A DNA stretch of 64,000 nt from Alphaproteobacteria bacterium (GTDB taxonomy: Bacteria > Pseudomonadota > Alphaproteobacteria > CAAGCB01 > CAG-977), in assembly GCA_900768465.1 (NCBI GenBank), contig CAAGCY010000025.1:1-64000 (forward strand), in the 5' to 3' direction. Position numbers and translations under genes: made by a program. This document shows positions 16,591 through 25,491 of this stretch, one piece after another. Positions within the stretch are counted from its first letter, which is position 1. Each line of letters opens with the position of its first letter. The notes below the pieces were generated by a model. That model did no database searches. It saw only the letters and a list, made by a program, of their open reading frames with translations, and was not told where the DNA came from.

Positions 16591-16803
16591 TTTGAAAGCT
16601 CCTTCTCTGTAAAAAGCACTTGTTAAAGGGTTTTGGGCATCGTGCCTGAAACCCTTTCGAGGTGCTTCGTCGGAGAGAAGAAAGCGATTGTCATATTCCA
16701 AGAAAAACGGAGGGGTATCTCCCGATTTGCAACGACACCGGAGCGAAAGTCGGGGAAACCGTTTTTCTTCCGTTAGGCGGAGGGAATTGACAATCAAGAT
16801 AGG
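16577..16803 (-). repeat. Duplicated hairpin-rich leader, copy 2
   Basis: About 227 bp matching 1228-1453. It covers the ardC start codon, ribosome-binding site and leader. The long hairpin is at 16614-16667: outer arms AAGCAC / GTGCTT and inner arms AAGGGTTT / AAACCCTT are the same as in copy 1, while several differences fall in loops. The motif GAATTGACAATCAAGA is at 16784-16799. The remaining non-coding part up to 17024 holds only a candidate promoter for the helicase gene. Confidence 0.9.
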
Positions 16804-16933
16804 TAGCCTTAAAAAAATCTCCCTTCGTTTTGATAACGATCTGCTCCCCCATCTTATAAAAATGAAGAATTAAAAAGCTGAAAAATGCTTAAAACCCGTG
16901 TTCGTTATGCCTCATAAAAAGAGCTTAAAAATA

Positions 16934-16962
16934 TTGTAAATCTTTTCATAAAACGATAGACT
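16934..16962 (+). promoter_or_regulatory. Candidate promoter of the helicase gene
   Basis: TTGTAA at 16934-16939 and TAGACT at 16957-16962 are spaced 17 bp, 63 bp before the ATG at 17025. The boxes are moderate matches to consensus in AT-rich DNA. Confidence 0.4.
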
Positions 16963-17024
16963 TTTTAACAATTAAGAACGTCTAAGACGGTATAGCGTTG
17001 AACGCAGTTTCAGAGGAGAATGTA

Positions 17025-19691
17025 ATGGAAAATTTTGTCACCAAGGGAGAAAATATTCTTGAAATAATGAAAGAAATTGCGGTTTCTGCGCAAAATGAAT
17101 TAGACATCAAACGAACAAATCCCGCGAATTCTATGGCCCAAATAAATACGATGACGACAGATATTAACAAAATGACGTCATACTTGGATCAAAAACATAC
17201 CGGTCTGAATAAAGCCAAAAATCGCCCGTGCTTTATGCGTGTCGTTGTGGTCGATGAGGACGGGAATAACCCAAAAGAGTTTTTCTTCTCAGAAAGCAAT
17301 TATGTCCCAACTGTTAAAGGGATAGTCCTTGCATCCAATAAAGCCCCTATCGGCATTTTAATGTCAAAAGACGTTGGAGAGGATTTCGAGTGGCATAATG
17401 AGGTTTATTATGTCCGCGAAAAAGATATTTTTGAACCTGAAAAAATAAACTCCAAATGGGATGGAAGGAAGTTTTCTTTTAAAAACGATGACGATATTGA
17501 AAAAGGGGATTCAATACAAAAAAGAATTTCAGAATTTAAAAACTGTTTAGAAAAAATCGATGAACAAGATGAGGATATCTGGGCTTTCGAAGGTAATGAT
17601 ATTGAAACGTATGAAGATGAGTCGGTTGGATTAAGTATCAGGAGAAGCATAAGCCTTAGAAGCCATCCATTGTTGGATAAAATTCAGGAAAACATATATC
17701 GACATCCGTTAAACAAACGCCTCAGTCTGATGGGGCCTGCCGGAACAGGAAAAACAACAACCCTTATTCGCCGCCTCGCTCAAAAACTTTTTGTTCGCCA
17801 TTTGAACGAAGACGAGCAATCAGTTGTTGAAAATGACGACGCATATCCTAACGATTGGATGATGTTTACCCCAACGGATTTGTTGGTTGCTTACTTAAAA
17901 GACGCCGCAAACAGGGAAGAAGTCATCAATAAAAGCGAAAACATTAAAACCTGGAAAAATTATTCCTATAATTTAGCGCGAAATATCTTACCTATTTTAA
18001 GCAAAGAAAAAGGAAAAAGCGGCTTTTTACTGAAAGAAGAAATTCAGACATTGTCCGATCACTTTTTCAAAAACACAGAAACTTTTTTTGATGATTTCCT
18101 TTTATGGCAAGAAACAAGGTTCATAGACGAGATAAAAGAGGTTCTTAAAACCATTGGTTCTTATCTTTCGAAGTCAAGAAATAGCTTTGTAGAGAGAATA
18201 CATACCAATAATTTATATTCTATATTAAAGGATTTGTCAGCAGTAGAGGATGAAAGGAAAAATGAGGCGACATCGTTAAAAAAAGAAATTTTAGACAGGT
18301 TAAGCAAGATCCTGCGTTCAAATCAAGAAATAAAAACTATAGATGATAGTAAAAAGTTCTTGACATCATTAGTAAAATTTTCAGAAAGTTTCGACAATGA
18401 TGTAGAAGATGAAACTGAAAATGATGACGAGTTATTAGAGGAAGAAGCCGAACAAGAAACTCCTAAAAAAGGAAATGTTCTTTCAAATCAGAAAATCCTT
18501 TCTAAATACTTTTTCAGGCCATTGGAAAATTATTCGCGTAGCATTGCTAATTCAAAGAAGCCGTCCGAAAGGAATATGGCGTTCAAAAATTTTTTTGAAA
18601 AACAAGGTTTTTCTTTTGACGACAATGAAATCAAAGAAATCGGGAAACTTTCCATCGTTAAAAGTGCTTTTGAAAAAATTTCTTCTCCGGAGGTTAAATA
18701 TCCTCGTCATCTTCCAAAGAGATACAAACGCTTTAGAATGCAGAAGGATTTTTCAAAATATTATGAACAGAACTTACCGAGCTTTAAGACGCAATCAAAC
18801 TTTATATCTCAGGATGAGATCGATATTTTAATCTACTCATACCTGTATATTCTTGAAGAATTTGAATCGAAACGCGTGCCTCTTAAAGATCAGCCGGCGA
18901 CCAATGCTTATCTGTTTCAACTGAAAAAAGAGTTGAAATATCAAATTTATGTTGATGAAATGACTGATTTCACACCGGTTCAGATCGCGTGTATGTTCCA
19001 TTTGACAAAGAAGCCGTTTAGATCATTTTTCGCCTGCGGCGATTTCAATCAACGATTGGCATCCAATGGTTGCTCAAATAGAAAGAGTTTATCTTGGGCT
19101 GTTCCCGATATGGAATTTGTAGATATATCCGTTAACTACCGACAGAGTAAAAAATTACACGCTTTTGCGGAAAAACTTGTATCTGTTCCTTATGAAACAA
19201 CGGAAACCGATCAGCCTGACGTTTCCGAAGGTGTAAATCCGGTATGGCTAAATTCTACCTCCGATCCTGAAATTATAGCAGAATGGCTATATGATCGCAT
19301 TATGGAAATTCAAAATCAGATAAAAATTCTTCCAACGATAGCAATCCTTGTTAATGATGAAATTGAGATTTCAGTATTGGAAGAACCTCTGAAAAGGATG
19401 TTAGAAGAAGCAAGCATCCGCGTTGAAGCTTGTCATAAAGGAAAATTCACAGGGGAAGAAAACAATGTCAGAATTTTCTCTGTTGAACACATTAAAGGAC
19501 TGGAGTTTGAAGCTGTTTTCTTTATAAATATCGATAAATTAGCTTTAAGAACGCACCAGTTTACAAAGTATATGTATGTGGGAGCCACTCGTGCGGCGAC
19601 TTATTTTGGCATCACGACGACATCGCCCAGTCTTCCGAAAGAGATTAAGCATATAGAAGCTGATTTCAGAGAAAGTTTTATAACCAGATAA
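17025..19691 (+). CDS. SF1 (UvrD/Rep-like) helicase with atypical N-terminal domain
   Basis: 888 aa from ATG 17025, which follows GAGGAG at ideal spacing; a TTG 27 bases earlier is less likely. Helicase motifs are in order: Walker A GPAGTGKTTT near residue 238, motif II VDEMTDF near 642, FACGDFNQRL near 668, NYRQS near 705, HIKGLEFEAVF near 822 and YVGATRA near 850. A long acidic insertion (about 460-490) separates motifs I and II. Residues ~75-135 contain APIGILMSKDVGEDFEW, which recalls the GreA/GreB C-terminal domain (SP.G.ALLGK.vGD). It is an AT-rich cargo gene at the island's right edge. A repair, transcription-coupled or antiphage role is possible; the sequence does not decide. Confidence 0.82.
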   Translation: MENFVTKGENILEIMKEIAVSAQNELDIKRTNPANSMAQINTMTTDINKMTSYLDQKHTGLNKAKNRPCFMRVVVVDEDGNNPKEFFFSESNYVPTVKGIVLASNKAPIGILMSKDVGEDFEWHNEVYYVREKDIFEPEKINSKWDGRKFSFKNDDDIEKGDSIQKRISEFKNCLEKIDEQDEDIWAFEGNDIETYEDESVGLSIRRSISLRSHPLLDKIQENIYRHPLNKRLSLMGPAGTGKTTTLIRRLAQKLFVRHLNEDEQSVVENDDAYPNDWMMFTPTDLLVAYLKDAANREEVINKSENIKTWKNYSYNLARNILPILSKEKGKSGFLLKEEIQTLSDHFFKNTETFFDDFLLWQETRFIDEIKEVLKTIGSYLSKSRNSFVERIHTNNLYSILKDLSAVEDERKNEATSLKKEILDRLSKILRSNQEIKTIDDSKKFLTSLVKFSESFDNDVEDETENDDELLEEEAEQETPKKGNVLSNQKILSKYFFRPLENYSRSIANSKKPSERNMAFKNFFEKQGFSFDDNEIKEIGKLSIVKSAFEKISSPEVKYPRHLPKRYKRFRMQKDFSKYYEQNLPSFKTQSNFISQDEIDILIYSYLYILEEFESKRVPLKDQPATNAYLFQLKKELKYQIYVDEMTDFTPVQIACMFHLTKKPFRSFFACGDFNQRLASNGCSNRKSLSWAVPDMEFVDISVNYRQSKKLHAFAEKLVSVPYETTETDQPDVSEGVNPVWLNSTSDPEIIAEWLYDRIMEIQNQIKILPTIAILVNDEIEISVLEEPLKRMLEEASIRVEACHKGKFTGEENNVRIFSVEHIKGLEFEAVFFINIDKLALRTHQFTKYMYVGATRAATYFGITTTSPSLPKEIKHIEADFRESFITR

Positions 19692-19776
19692 TTCAAAAGA
19701 ACTGTCCGTACCCCGTGCCTTTCATCTTCGTTCAAGCGAAGACGATTCTTCTTATGTGGTTTACTGATAAAAAACT

Positions 19777-19805
19777 TTGCGAAAAGGCTTGAAACGGGCT
19801 AAACT
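19777..19805 (+). promoter_or_regulatory. Promoter of the HU gene
   Basis: TTGCGA at 19777-19782 and TAAACT at 19800-19805 are spaced 17 bp, 34 bp before the start codon. A weak hairpin with arms TCTTCG / CGAAGA (19725-19742) upstream may end the helicase transcript. Confidence 0.6.
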
Positions 19806-19838
19806 GTGCTTTTATTTATATTTTTTAGGAGTTGCATT

Positions 19839-20111
19839 ATGAACAAAGCAGAATTAGTGGCTGAAATCGCGAAAAATACCGGCTTAACGAAGGTTGATGC
19901 CGAAAAAGCGACGGAAGCCTTATTGAACACGGTTGCCGCGACCTTGAAGAAAGGCGATGAAGTTCGTTTAGTCGGCTTTGGCACGTTCAGCGTTGCTAAA
20001 CGCGCTGCGACCGAAGGCCGCAATCCACGCACCGGAGCCAAGATCAAGATTCCGGCTTCTAAACAGCCGAAATTCAAAGCTGGTAAAGGTTTGAAAGACG
20101 CTTTGAACTAA
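19839..20111 (+). CDS. hup: DNA-binding protein HU
   Basis: A 90-aa histone-like protein starting MNKAELVAEIAKNTGLTK, with the arm motif GRNPRTGAKIKIPASKQPKF. HU dimers bend and compact DNA. The start at 19839 follows AGGAG. The sequence is a full-length ordinary HU and its base composition matches the core genome. It therefore probably lies outside the mobile island, whose right boundary would then be between 19.7 and 19.8 kb. Confidence 0.95.
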   Translation: MNKAELVAEIAKNTGLTKVDAEKATEALLNTVAATLKKGDEVRLVGFGTFSVAKRAATEGRNPRTGAKIKIPASKQPKFKAGKGLKDALN

Positions 20112-20132
20112 AACCGGTTTCAAAAACAGACA

Positions 20133-20163
20133 AAGGCGTGTCCGTTCGGACGCGCCTTTTCTT
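20133..20163 (+). terminator. Terminator of the HU gene
   Basis: An 11-bp stem (AAGGCGTGTCC / GGACGCGCCTT, one wobble) with a 4-base loop is followed by TTCTTT, 21 bp after the HU stop. The rest of the gap to the tRNA (20164-20410) shows no gene or clear signal. Confidence 0.85.
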
Positions 20164-20410
20164 TATGCCTGAAACGAGATTTCCGAGTTTTCCCGAAATT
20201 TCCGTTTCATAAAAGAAAACGCAAAATCAGGGAAGCCGCCGGACAGGGTGTTTTCGATTCCTTTTTTTCCCATTTTTCCCGAATACCGGAAAGTGAAAAA
20301 GAGGTGATTTTTATCAGGGATTTTATTTTTTCGTTCCGGAAAATCAAAAAAATAGTAAGAAAATAGTAAGAAAATTGGTTGACGAACGGTTTTTACAGAT
20401 TTTGAGAAAC

Positions 20411-20437
20411 AAAAAAGCCCTTGAAAATCAAGGGCTT
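20411..20437 (-). terminator. Terminator of tRNA-Gln
   Basis: A perfect 10-bp stem (AAGCCCTTGA / TCAAGGGCTT) with a 3-base loop runs into a T-rich tail when read on the minus strand, directly downstream of the tRNA. Confidence 0.85.
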
Positions 20438-20442
20438 GTAAG

Positions 20443-20516
20443 TGGCTGGGGAACCTGGACTCGAACCAAGACTAACGGAGTCAGAGTCCGCTGTTCTACC
20501 ATTAAACTATTCCCCA
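20443..20516 (-). tRNA. tRNA-Gln(CUG)
   Basis: The 74-nt minus-strand cloverleaf has acceptor arms TGGGGAA / TTCCCCA, a D-loop with GGTAG, the anticodon loop CTCTGAC (anticodon CUG) and a TTCGAGT T-loop. The CCA end is encoded. U1-A72 in the acceptor is typical of tRNA-Gln. tRNA genes are common integration sites, but no second copy of the 3' end was recognised in the left part of the window. Confidence 0.95.
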
Positions 20517-20532
20517 ACAATCTGACAGGTTT

Positions 20533-20561
20533 TATATAACGCTTTCAAAATGCCTTGGCAA
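20533..20561 (-). promoter_or_regulatory. Promoter of tRNA-Gln
   Basis: On the minus strand TTGCCA (20556-20561) and TATATA (20533-20538) are spaced 17 bp, 16 bp upstream of the mature tRNA 5' end. Confidence 0.7.
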
Positions 20562-20569
20562 GAGTTTTT

Positions 20570-20598
20570 TTGAAAAAAACATAAAAAACTGCTATATT
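20570..20598 (+). promoter_or_regulatory. Promoter of the RND efflux operon
   Basis: TTGAAA at 20570-20575 and TATATT at 20593-20598 are spaced 17 bp, 27 bp before the start codon of the adaptor gene. It is nearly back to back with the tRNA-Gln promoter. Confidence 0.7.
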
Positions 20599-20625
20599 GA
20601 TTTGTTGTTTTAAACGAGGTGCGCG

Positions 20626-21717
20626 ATGAAGAAAGTGTTTTTGTTGTTGGCGGCGTTGTTGTTTTCGGCTTCGGCGCAGGCGCAGGTGGTCAAACTGGCA
20701 AAAGTCGAACGGGCGAATGCCGCGGCGGCGGGCGTGTATGCGGGTAAAGTCAAAGCCGTCGATCACGCCAATCTGTTTTTCCGCGTGGGCGGTCCGATTG
20801 TGTCGCAAAAGCTGGTCTTGGGGCAGAATGTCAAAAAAGGCGACGTTCTGATGCGGCTGGACGATCGCGACTACCGCCGGCAAATCGAGCAAATCTCAAA
20901 TTCAATCGAAGCCGAAAAGGCTGTCAACGAACTGGCGGTCAAGACATTGGACCGTACGCAAAAACTGATTGAAAACGGCTATGCGTCGAAACAGCGTTTG
21001 GACTCGGCTCAGTCGGTAAAAGATGCTTCGGACGCGAAAATCAAAAGTGCCGAAGCCGCTTTGAAAATCGCGCGGGACAAGCTGGCGGACACTTATTTGA
21101 AAGCGCCTTTCGACGGGCGGATTACGCAGCTGTTGGCACAGGAAAACGAGGTGGCGCAGGCGTATCATCCCGTTGCTGTCTTGCAAAGCCTGTCCAAGCT
21201 GGAAGCCGTTGTCAATCTGCCCGAAAGCGCGATTCCCGCCGTCGGTTTGCGCGAAGTCGATTCGTATGTCGGCAAAATGTTTACGGTGACTTTCCCGTCG
21301 CGCGACAATTATCAAATCAAGGCAAAGCTGACGGATATGGCGCCTTCGGCGGCGGGGGTGCGTCCGACGTACGAATTGCGCTTTCGTTTCAATCAGCCCA
21401 AGGACTTTCTGATTCTGCCCGATATGACGGCGGAGGTCGCTTTGCCGACAGGTAAAAACACGAACGGGGTGTTCGTTCCGTTTTCCGCCGTGTTTTATCG
21501 CGAAGCCGAGCCTTTTGTCGGGGTTTACAATCCGAAAACGCGTCAAGTCAAGCTTGTTCCCGTCAAAATCGGCGCGGTGTTCGACAATCAATCGGTTGAA
21601 ATTTCAGACGGCGTTTCGGCGGGGGATTTCGTTGTGGCGGCGGGCGGCGGGCGTTTGGTCGAAAACGCCGCGGTGTCCGTTATGAATCCGGAGGTTTTGT
21701 CCGATGTCCGTGATTGA
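20626..21717 (+). CDS. RND efflux periplasmic adaptor (membrane fusion protein)
   Basis: A 363-aa HlyD/AcrA-type adaptor. The signal peptide MKKVFLLLAALLFSASAQA is clear. The lipoyl/barrel-sandwich halves flank a helical hairpin (about residues 85-145), followed by the TYLKAPFDGRI motif typical of this family. It links the inner-membrane pump to an outer-membrane channel in the periplasm. The ATG follows CGAGGTG. It overlaps the permease gene by 14 bp, so the two are coupled. No TolC-type gene is nearby; substrate unknown. Confidence 0.92.
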   Translation: MKKVFLLLAALLFSASAQAQVVKLAKVERANAAAAGVYAGKVKAVDHANLFFRVGGPIVSQKLVLGQNVKKGDVLMRLDDRDYRRQIEQISNSIEAEKAVNELAVKTLDRTQKLIENGYASKQRLDSAQSVKDASDAKIKSAEAALKIARDKLADTYLKAPFDGRITQLLAQENEVAQAYHPVAVLQSLSKLEAVVNLPESAIPAVGLREVDSYVGKMFTVTFPSRDNYQIKAKLTDMAPSAAGVRPTYELRFRFNQPKDFLILPDMTAEVALPTGKNTNGVFVPFSAVFYREAEPFVGVYNPKTRQVKLVPVKIGAVFDNQSVEISDGVSAGDFVVAAGGGRLVENAAVSVMNPEVLSDVRD

Positions 21718-24700
21718 ATACACTTTGAAGCACAAAGCGCTGTTCGTTTTTTTGACGGTTGTTTTGCTGATCGGCGGCTTGGCGTCGTATTTCGACTTGG
21801 GGCGGCTGGAGTATCCGAACTTTACGATTAAAAAAGCGGTTGTGGCGACGACGTATCCCGGCGCGACGGCGGAGCAGGTCGAAAAGCTGGTCACCGACAA
21901 AATCGAGGAGGAAATCCAGAAAATGGGGCAGATTGACAATATCACGTCAATCAGCCGCGACAACCTGTCGATTGTTCACGTCGAAATCAAAGCGTCCCAC
22001 CACGCCAAGGAAATTCCGCAGATTTGGGACGAGCTGCGGCGCAAAATCCGCGACGTTTCGCCGTCTTTGCCCGCAGGGGCGCAAACGCCGAAGATTGTTG
22101 ACGATTTCGGCGATGTGTACGGAATCTTTCTGTCTTTGTCGGGCAAAGGCTACACTTTCGACGATTTGAAAGATTACGCCGACGTTTTGAAAAAAGAATT
22201 TTTAAGCATCAAAGACGTTGCCAAAGTCGAATTTTGGGGCATGCCCGAAAAAGCGGTCTATGTTGAATTCAACCGCGGCATTTTGGCTCAGCTGGGGTTG
22301 TCTTTGAACGACATTTTCGCAAGCGTCAATGCGGACAATCAAGTGTCTTTGGCGGGAAACGTCAAAGTCGCCGACGAATATCCCGCTTTAATCGTGTCCG
22401 ATGAACCCGACAAAGTGGACGCTTTGCGCAATTTGTTTCTGACGGACAGGCAGGGCAAGCTGTTTCGATTGGGCGACGTGGCGAAAGTGTACCGCGGCTA
22501 CCGCGAACCGTTCAGCCAAATCATGACGCACAACGGCGCGCCCGCTTTGGGCATCGGGGTTTCAATCGTCAACGGCGGGAACGTCGTCAAGCTGGGCAAC
22601 GCGGTGGAAGCCAAGTTAAAGCAAATGCAAGCCCGCCAGCCCGTCGGCATGGATGTTGACTTTATCAATCTGCAATCCCGCGACGTGAATAAATCGGTCG
22701 ACGATTTCATGGTGAACTTGATTGAATCCGTGCTGATTGTGGTGGGGATTCTGTTCCTGACCATGGGCGGGCGTTCGGGAACGATTATCGGGCTGACTTT
22801 GGGGCTGATTATGCTGGGAACGTTTATCGGCATGAAGCTGTCGGGAATCGAAATGCATATCGTATCGCTGGGGTCGCTGATTGTGGCTTTGGGAATGTTG
22901 GTGGACAACGCGATTGTGATTGTGGACGCGTATCTGGTCAAAACCGCGCAGGGCGAAGAACCCGAGCCGGCGTTGAAAAGCATTGTCAAAACGTATCAGC
23001 TGCCGTTGCTGGGGGCGACTTTAATCGCGATTTTTGCGTTCGCGCCCGTCGCGTTCAATCCCGGCAATGTGGGCGAGCTGTGCCGTTCGCTGTTTTACGT
23101 TATCGCGATGTCTTTGCTGCTCAGCTGGATGCTGGCGATTACGATAACGCCGCTGTTGTGCCTGTTCTTTATCAAACCCGCAAAAACAGGTTCGGAAAAC
23201 GACGTGTACGGCGGAAAAATCTACCAAGCTTACCGCGACAGTTTGATTTTCTGTCTGAAACACAAAAAGGCGAGCGTTCTTTTGCTGCTTGCCGTTCTGG
23301 GGGTGTCGGGGGCGGCTTATCCGTTTGTGACTCAAGCGTTTTTCCCCGATTCGACGCGCAATCAGTTCTATATCGATTATTGGCGCGCGCCCGCCAGTCA
23401 TATCGACGAAACGAACGCGGACGCGACGGCGATTGCCGATTGGCTGCAAAAGCAGGACGGCGTTACGGAAACAACCGTTTTTGCGGGCGAGGGCGCTTTG
23501 CGGTTTATCATGGCGTACAACTACAACGACCACAATCCCGCTTATGCCCAGATTTTGGCGCAGGTTGACGATTACCGCAAAATCCCCGCGTTGCTCAAAG
23601 CGTCGGAAAAATACATCGCCGAGCATTATCCGCAAGCCATGGCTCAGGCGTTGAGTTTTACCGAAGGCGTGAACATTCCGTTCAAGGTGGCGGCGCGATT
23701 CCGCGGGGCGGACAAAAAAGTGCTGCGCAAACTGGCGGATAAAGCCAAAGACTTGTTCCGACAAAACGGCAACGTCAAGTACATCCGCGACGACTGGGGC
23801 GACGATGTCAAAGCTTTGCGGGTCAAATACGCTCCGCTGAAAGGGCGCGGCGCGATGGTGTCAAGGGGCGAATTGACGCAGGCGTTGTCGTGGAACTTTT
23901 ACGGCGTGACCGTCGGGACGTTCCGCGACGGCAAAGACCTTATCCCCATTGTGACGCGCGCGGTCGAATCCGAACGCGATTCGGCGCGGGCTTTGGACGG
24001 CGTGCAGGTGGCAAGCGTGACGACGGGGCAAACATACAATATGCGGCAGGTGACCGACGGAATCGAGGTTGTTCCCAATCCCGCGATTATCGCGCACCGC
24101 GACCGCGTGCCGACGATTACCGTTCAAGGCTCGCCGATAAAGGGCAGTCCCGCCGCTTTGCAAAAACAGTTGGAAAAGGCGTTGACGCAAATCGAACTGC
24201 CCGACGGCTATTCACTGGAATGGGGCGGTGAAAAAGAGGAAAAACACAAAGCCGAAGAAGCCATGATCCGCATGTTCCCCGTGGCGGTTCTGGCGATGTT
24301 TTTGCTGATGGCGATGCTGTTTGAACATTTCCGCGACGCGGTTGTCGCGATTATGTCCGTGCCGTTCATCAGCGTCGGCATGGTTTGGGGGCTGATTATC
24401 GCGAACGTGCCGTTCGGCTTTATGGCTTTGGTCGGATTTTTGGGGCTGTCGGGCATGCTGTTGAAAAACGCGATTGTCATGCTGGATCAAATCAACACCG
24501 AACAGTCAAGCGGCAAGCCCGTGTTCCAATCGATTGTCGATGCCGGCGTGTCGCGCTTGCGTCCCGTGTCCATGGGGGCGGGGACGACGATTTTGGGCGT
24601 TGTGCCGCTGATAACGCACGCGTTTTATTCGTCTATGGCGGCGACGATTGTGTTCGGGCTGTTTGTGTCAACGGTGCTGGTGCTGTATACAATCCCCGTT

Positions 24701-24739
24701 TTTTACGCGGTGCTGTATCGCGTCAAAGCAAGGACTTGA
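21704..24739 (+). CDS. RND family efflux permease (AcrB-like)
   Basis: 1011 aa, the normal size of a hydrophobe/amphiphile RND pump. It starts MSVIEYTLKHKALFVF and has two sets of transmembrane segments with large periplasmic loops. The TM4 proton-relay motif is LGMLVDNAIVIVDAYL. The late GAGTTILGVVPL segment is also typical. It sits in the inner membrane and exports substrates using the proton gradient. Its last 17 bases overlap the convergent marC gene. Drug specificity cannot be read from the sequence. Confidence 0.93.
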   Translation: MSVIEYTLKHKALFVFLTVVLLIGGLASYFDLGRLEYPNFTIKKAVVATTYPGATAEQVEKLVTDKIEEEIQKMGQIDNITSISRDNLSIVHVEIKASHHAKEIPQIWDELRRKIRDVSPSLPAGAQTPKIVDDFGDVYGIFLSLSGKGYTFDDLKDYADVLKKEFLSIKDVAKVEFWGMPEKAVYVEFNRGILAQLGLSLNDIFASVNADNQVSLAGNVKVADEYPALIVSDEPDKVDALRNLFLTDRQGKLFRLGDVAKVYRGYREPFSQIMTHNGAPALGIGVSIVNGGNVVKLGNAVEAKLKQMQARQPVGMDVDFINLQSRDVNKSVDDFMVNLIESVLIVVGILFLTMGGRSGTIIGLTLGLIMLGTFIGMKLSGIEMHIVSLGSLIVALGMLVDNAIVIVDAYLVKTAQGEEPEPALKSIVKTYQLPLLGATLIAIFAFAPVAFNPGNVGELCRSLFYVIAMSLLLSWMLAITITPLLCLFFIKPAKTGSENDVYGGKIYQAYRDSLIFCLKHKKASVLLLLAVLGVSGAAYPFVTQAFFPDSTRNQFYIDYWRAPASHIDETNADATAIADWLQKQDGVTETTVFAGEGALRFIMAYNYNDHNPAYAQILAQVDDYRKIPALLKASEKYIAEHYPQAMAQALSFTEGVNIPFKVAARFRGADKKVLRKLADKAKDLFRQNGNVKYIRDDWGDDVKALRVKYAPLKGRGAMVSRGELTQALSWNFYGVTVGTFRDGKDLIPIVTRAVESERDSARALDGVQVASVTTGQTYNMRQVTDGIEVVPNPAIIAHRDRVPTITVQGSPIKGSPAALQKQLEKALTQIELPDGYSLEWGGEKEEKHKAEEAMIRMFPVAVLAMFLLMAMLFEHFRDAVVAIMSVPFISVGMVWGLIIANVPFGFMALVGFLGLSGMLLKNAIVMLDQINTEQSSGKPVFQSIVDAGVSRLRPVSMGAGTTILGVVPLITHAFYSSMAATIVFGLFVSTVLVLYTIPVFYAVLYRVKART

Positions 24740-25340
24740 CCCCGTCGATGATGAACTGGGCGGACAGCGCGCCCAGCACGATGCCGAAGATTTTGGAAAT
24801 CACGGTGTTTACCGTTTGACCGACAATTCGGGACAAAACGGCGGCGGCGCGGAACAGTCCGTAGTTCGCCAGCAGCACGACGGCAAGCGTGAAGATAATC
24901 AGCATTTGGCTGGAGATGTCGCCGTTATGCGAGCTCATCAGCAGAATAATCGACGCAATCGTTCCGGGGCCCGCAATCAAAGGCACGGCAAGGGGGAAAA
25001 TCGCAACGTCGGTTGTTCCCGCTTCGGGTTCTTCGGTGGATTTTTCCTTGTGTTCCTCGCCGAACACCATTTGCAGACCGACGATGAACAGCATGATGCC
25101 GCCCGCGATTCGGAAAGCGGGCAGGGAAATGCCCATGGCGTTCAAAAAACGTTCGCCGACAAACGCGAAAACGACCAGTACGAAAAAACCAATCAAACAG
25201 GCGCGTTTGGCGACCTGTTCGCGGTATCCTTCGCGGGGGCTGGTGGTCAAAGCCAAAAACAGCGGCATATTCCCAATCGGGTCCATAACGACGAAAAGCA
25301 TGGTGAACATCGGTATAAACAAACTGAAAAAATCTGCCAT
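24723..25340 (-). CDS. MarC family integral membrane protein
   Basis: 205 aa with about six hydrophobic segments. Family landmarks are VVMDPIGNMPLFLAL near the start and VPLIAGPGTIASII near residue 120. MarC proteins are inner-membrane proteins of unsettled function; an earlier link to multiple antibiotic resistance was not upheld. The gene is convergent with, and overlaps by 17 bp, the RND permease. No operon partner is seen. Confidence 0.9.
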   Translation of the reverse strand: MADFFSLFIPMFTMLFVVMDPIGNMPLFLALTTSPREGYREQVAKRACLIGFFVLVVFAFVGERFLNAMGISLPAFRIAGGIMLFIVGLQMVFGEEHKEKSTEEPEAGTTDVAIFPLAVPLIAGPGTIASIILLMSSHNGDISSQMLIIFTLAVVLLANYGLFRAAAVLSRIVGQTVNTVISKIFGIVLGALSAQFIIDGVKSLL

Positions 25341-25427
25341 TTTGACCCCCTTTTGAAACGAATTTTGGACATATTTCCTTTATAGACGAAATATTTGGAC
25401 AAGGGAAGAGGGGAAAAAGAAAAAATA

Positions 25428-25457
25428 TTGTTTGAATACAACCGTTTTTCATATATC
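25428..25457 (+). promoter_or_regulatory. Candidate lepA promoter
   Basis: TTGTTT at 25428-25433 and TATATC at 25452-25457 are spaced 18 bp, 34 bp before the ATG. Confidence 0.45.
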
Positions 25458-25491
25458 CTTGGGCAAAGATTTTTTGATGTAAGGATTGATG

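Noticed and set aside
16591..16797. N-terminal extension of ardC into the leader repeat
   Set aside because: The repeat copy at 1228-1453 shows the same DNA as an untranslated leader before a start codon with a ribosome-binding site; indels between copies would break the frame.
20443..20516. tRNA-Gln as the attachment site of the island
   Set aside because: No matching 3'-end copy was recognised at the left side and no integrase lies next to it; the HU gene with core-like composition separates it from the island.
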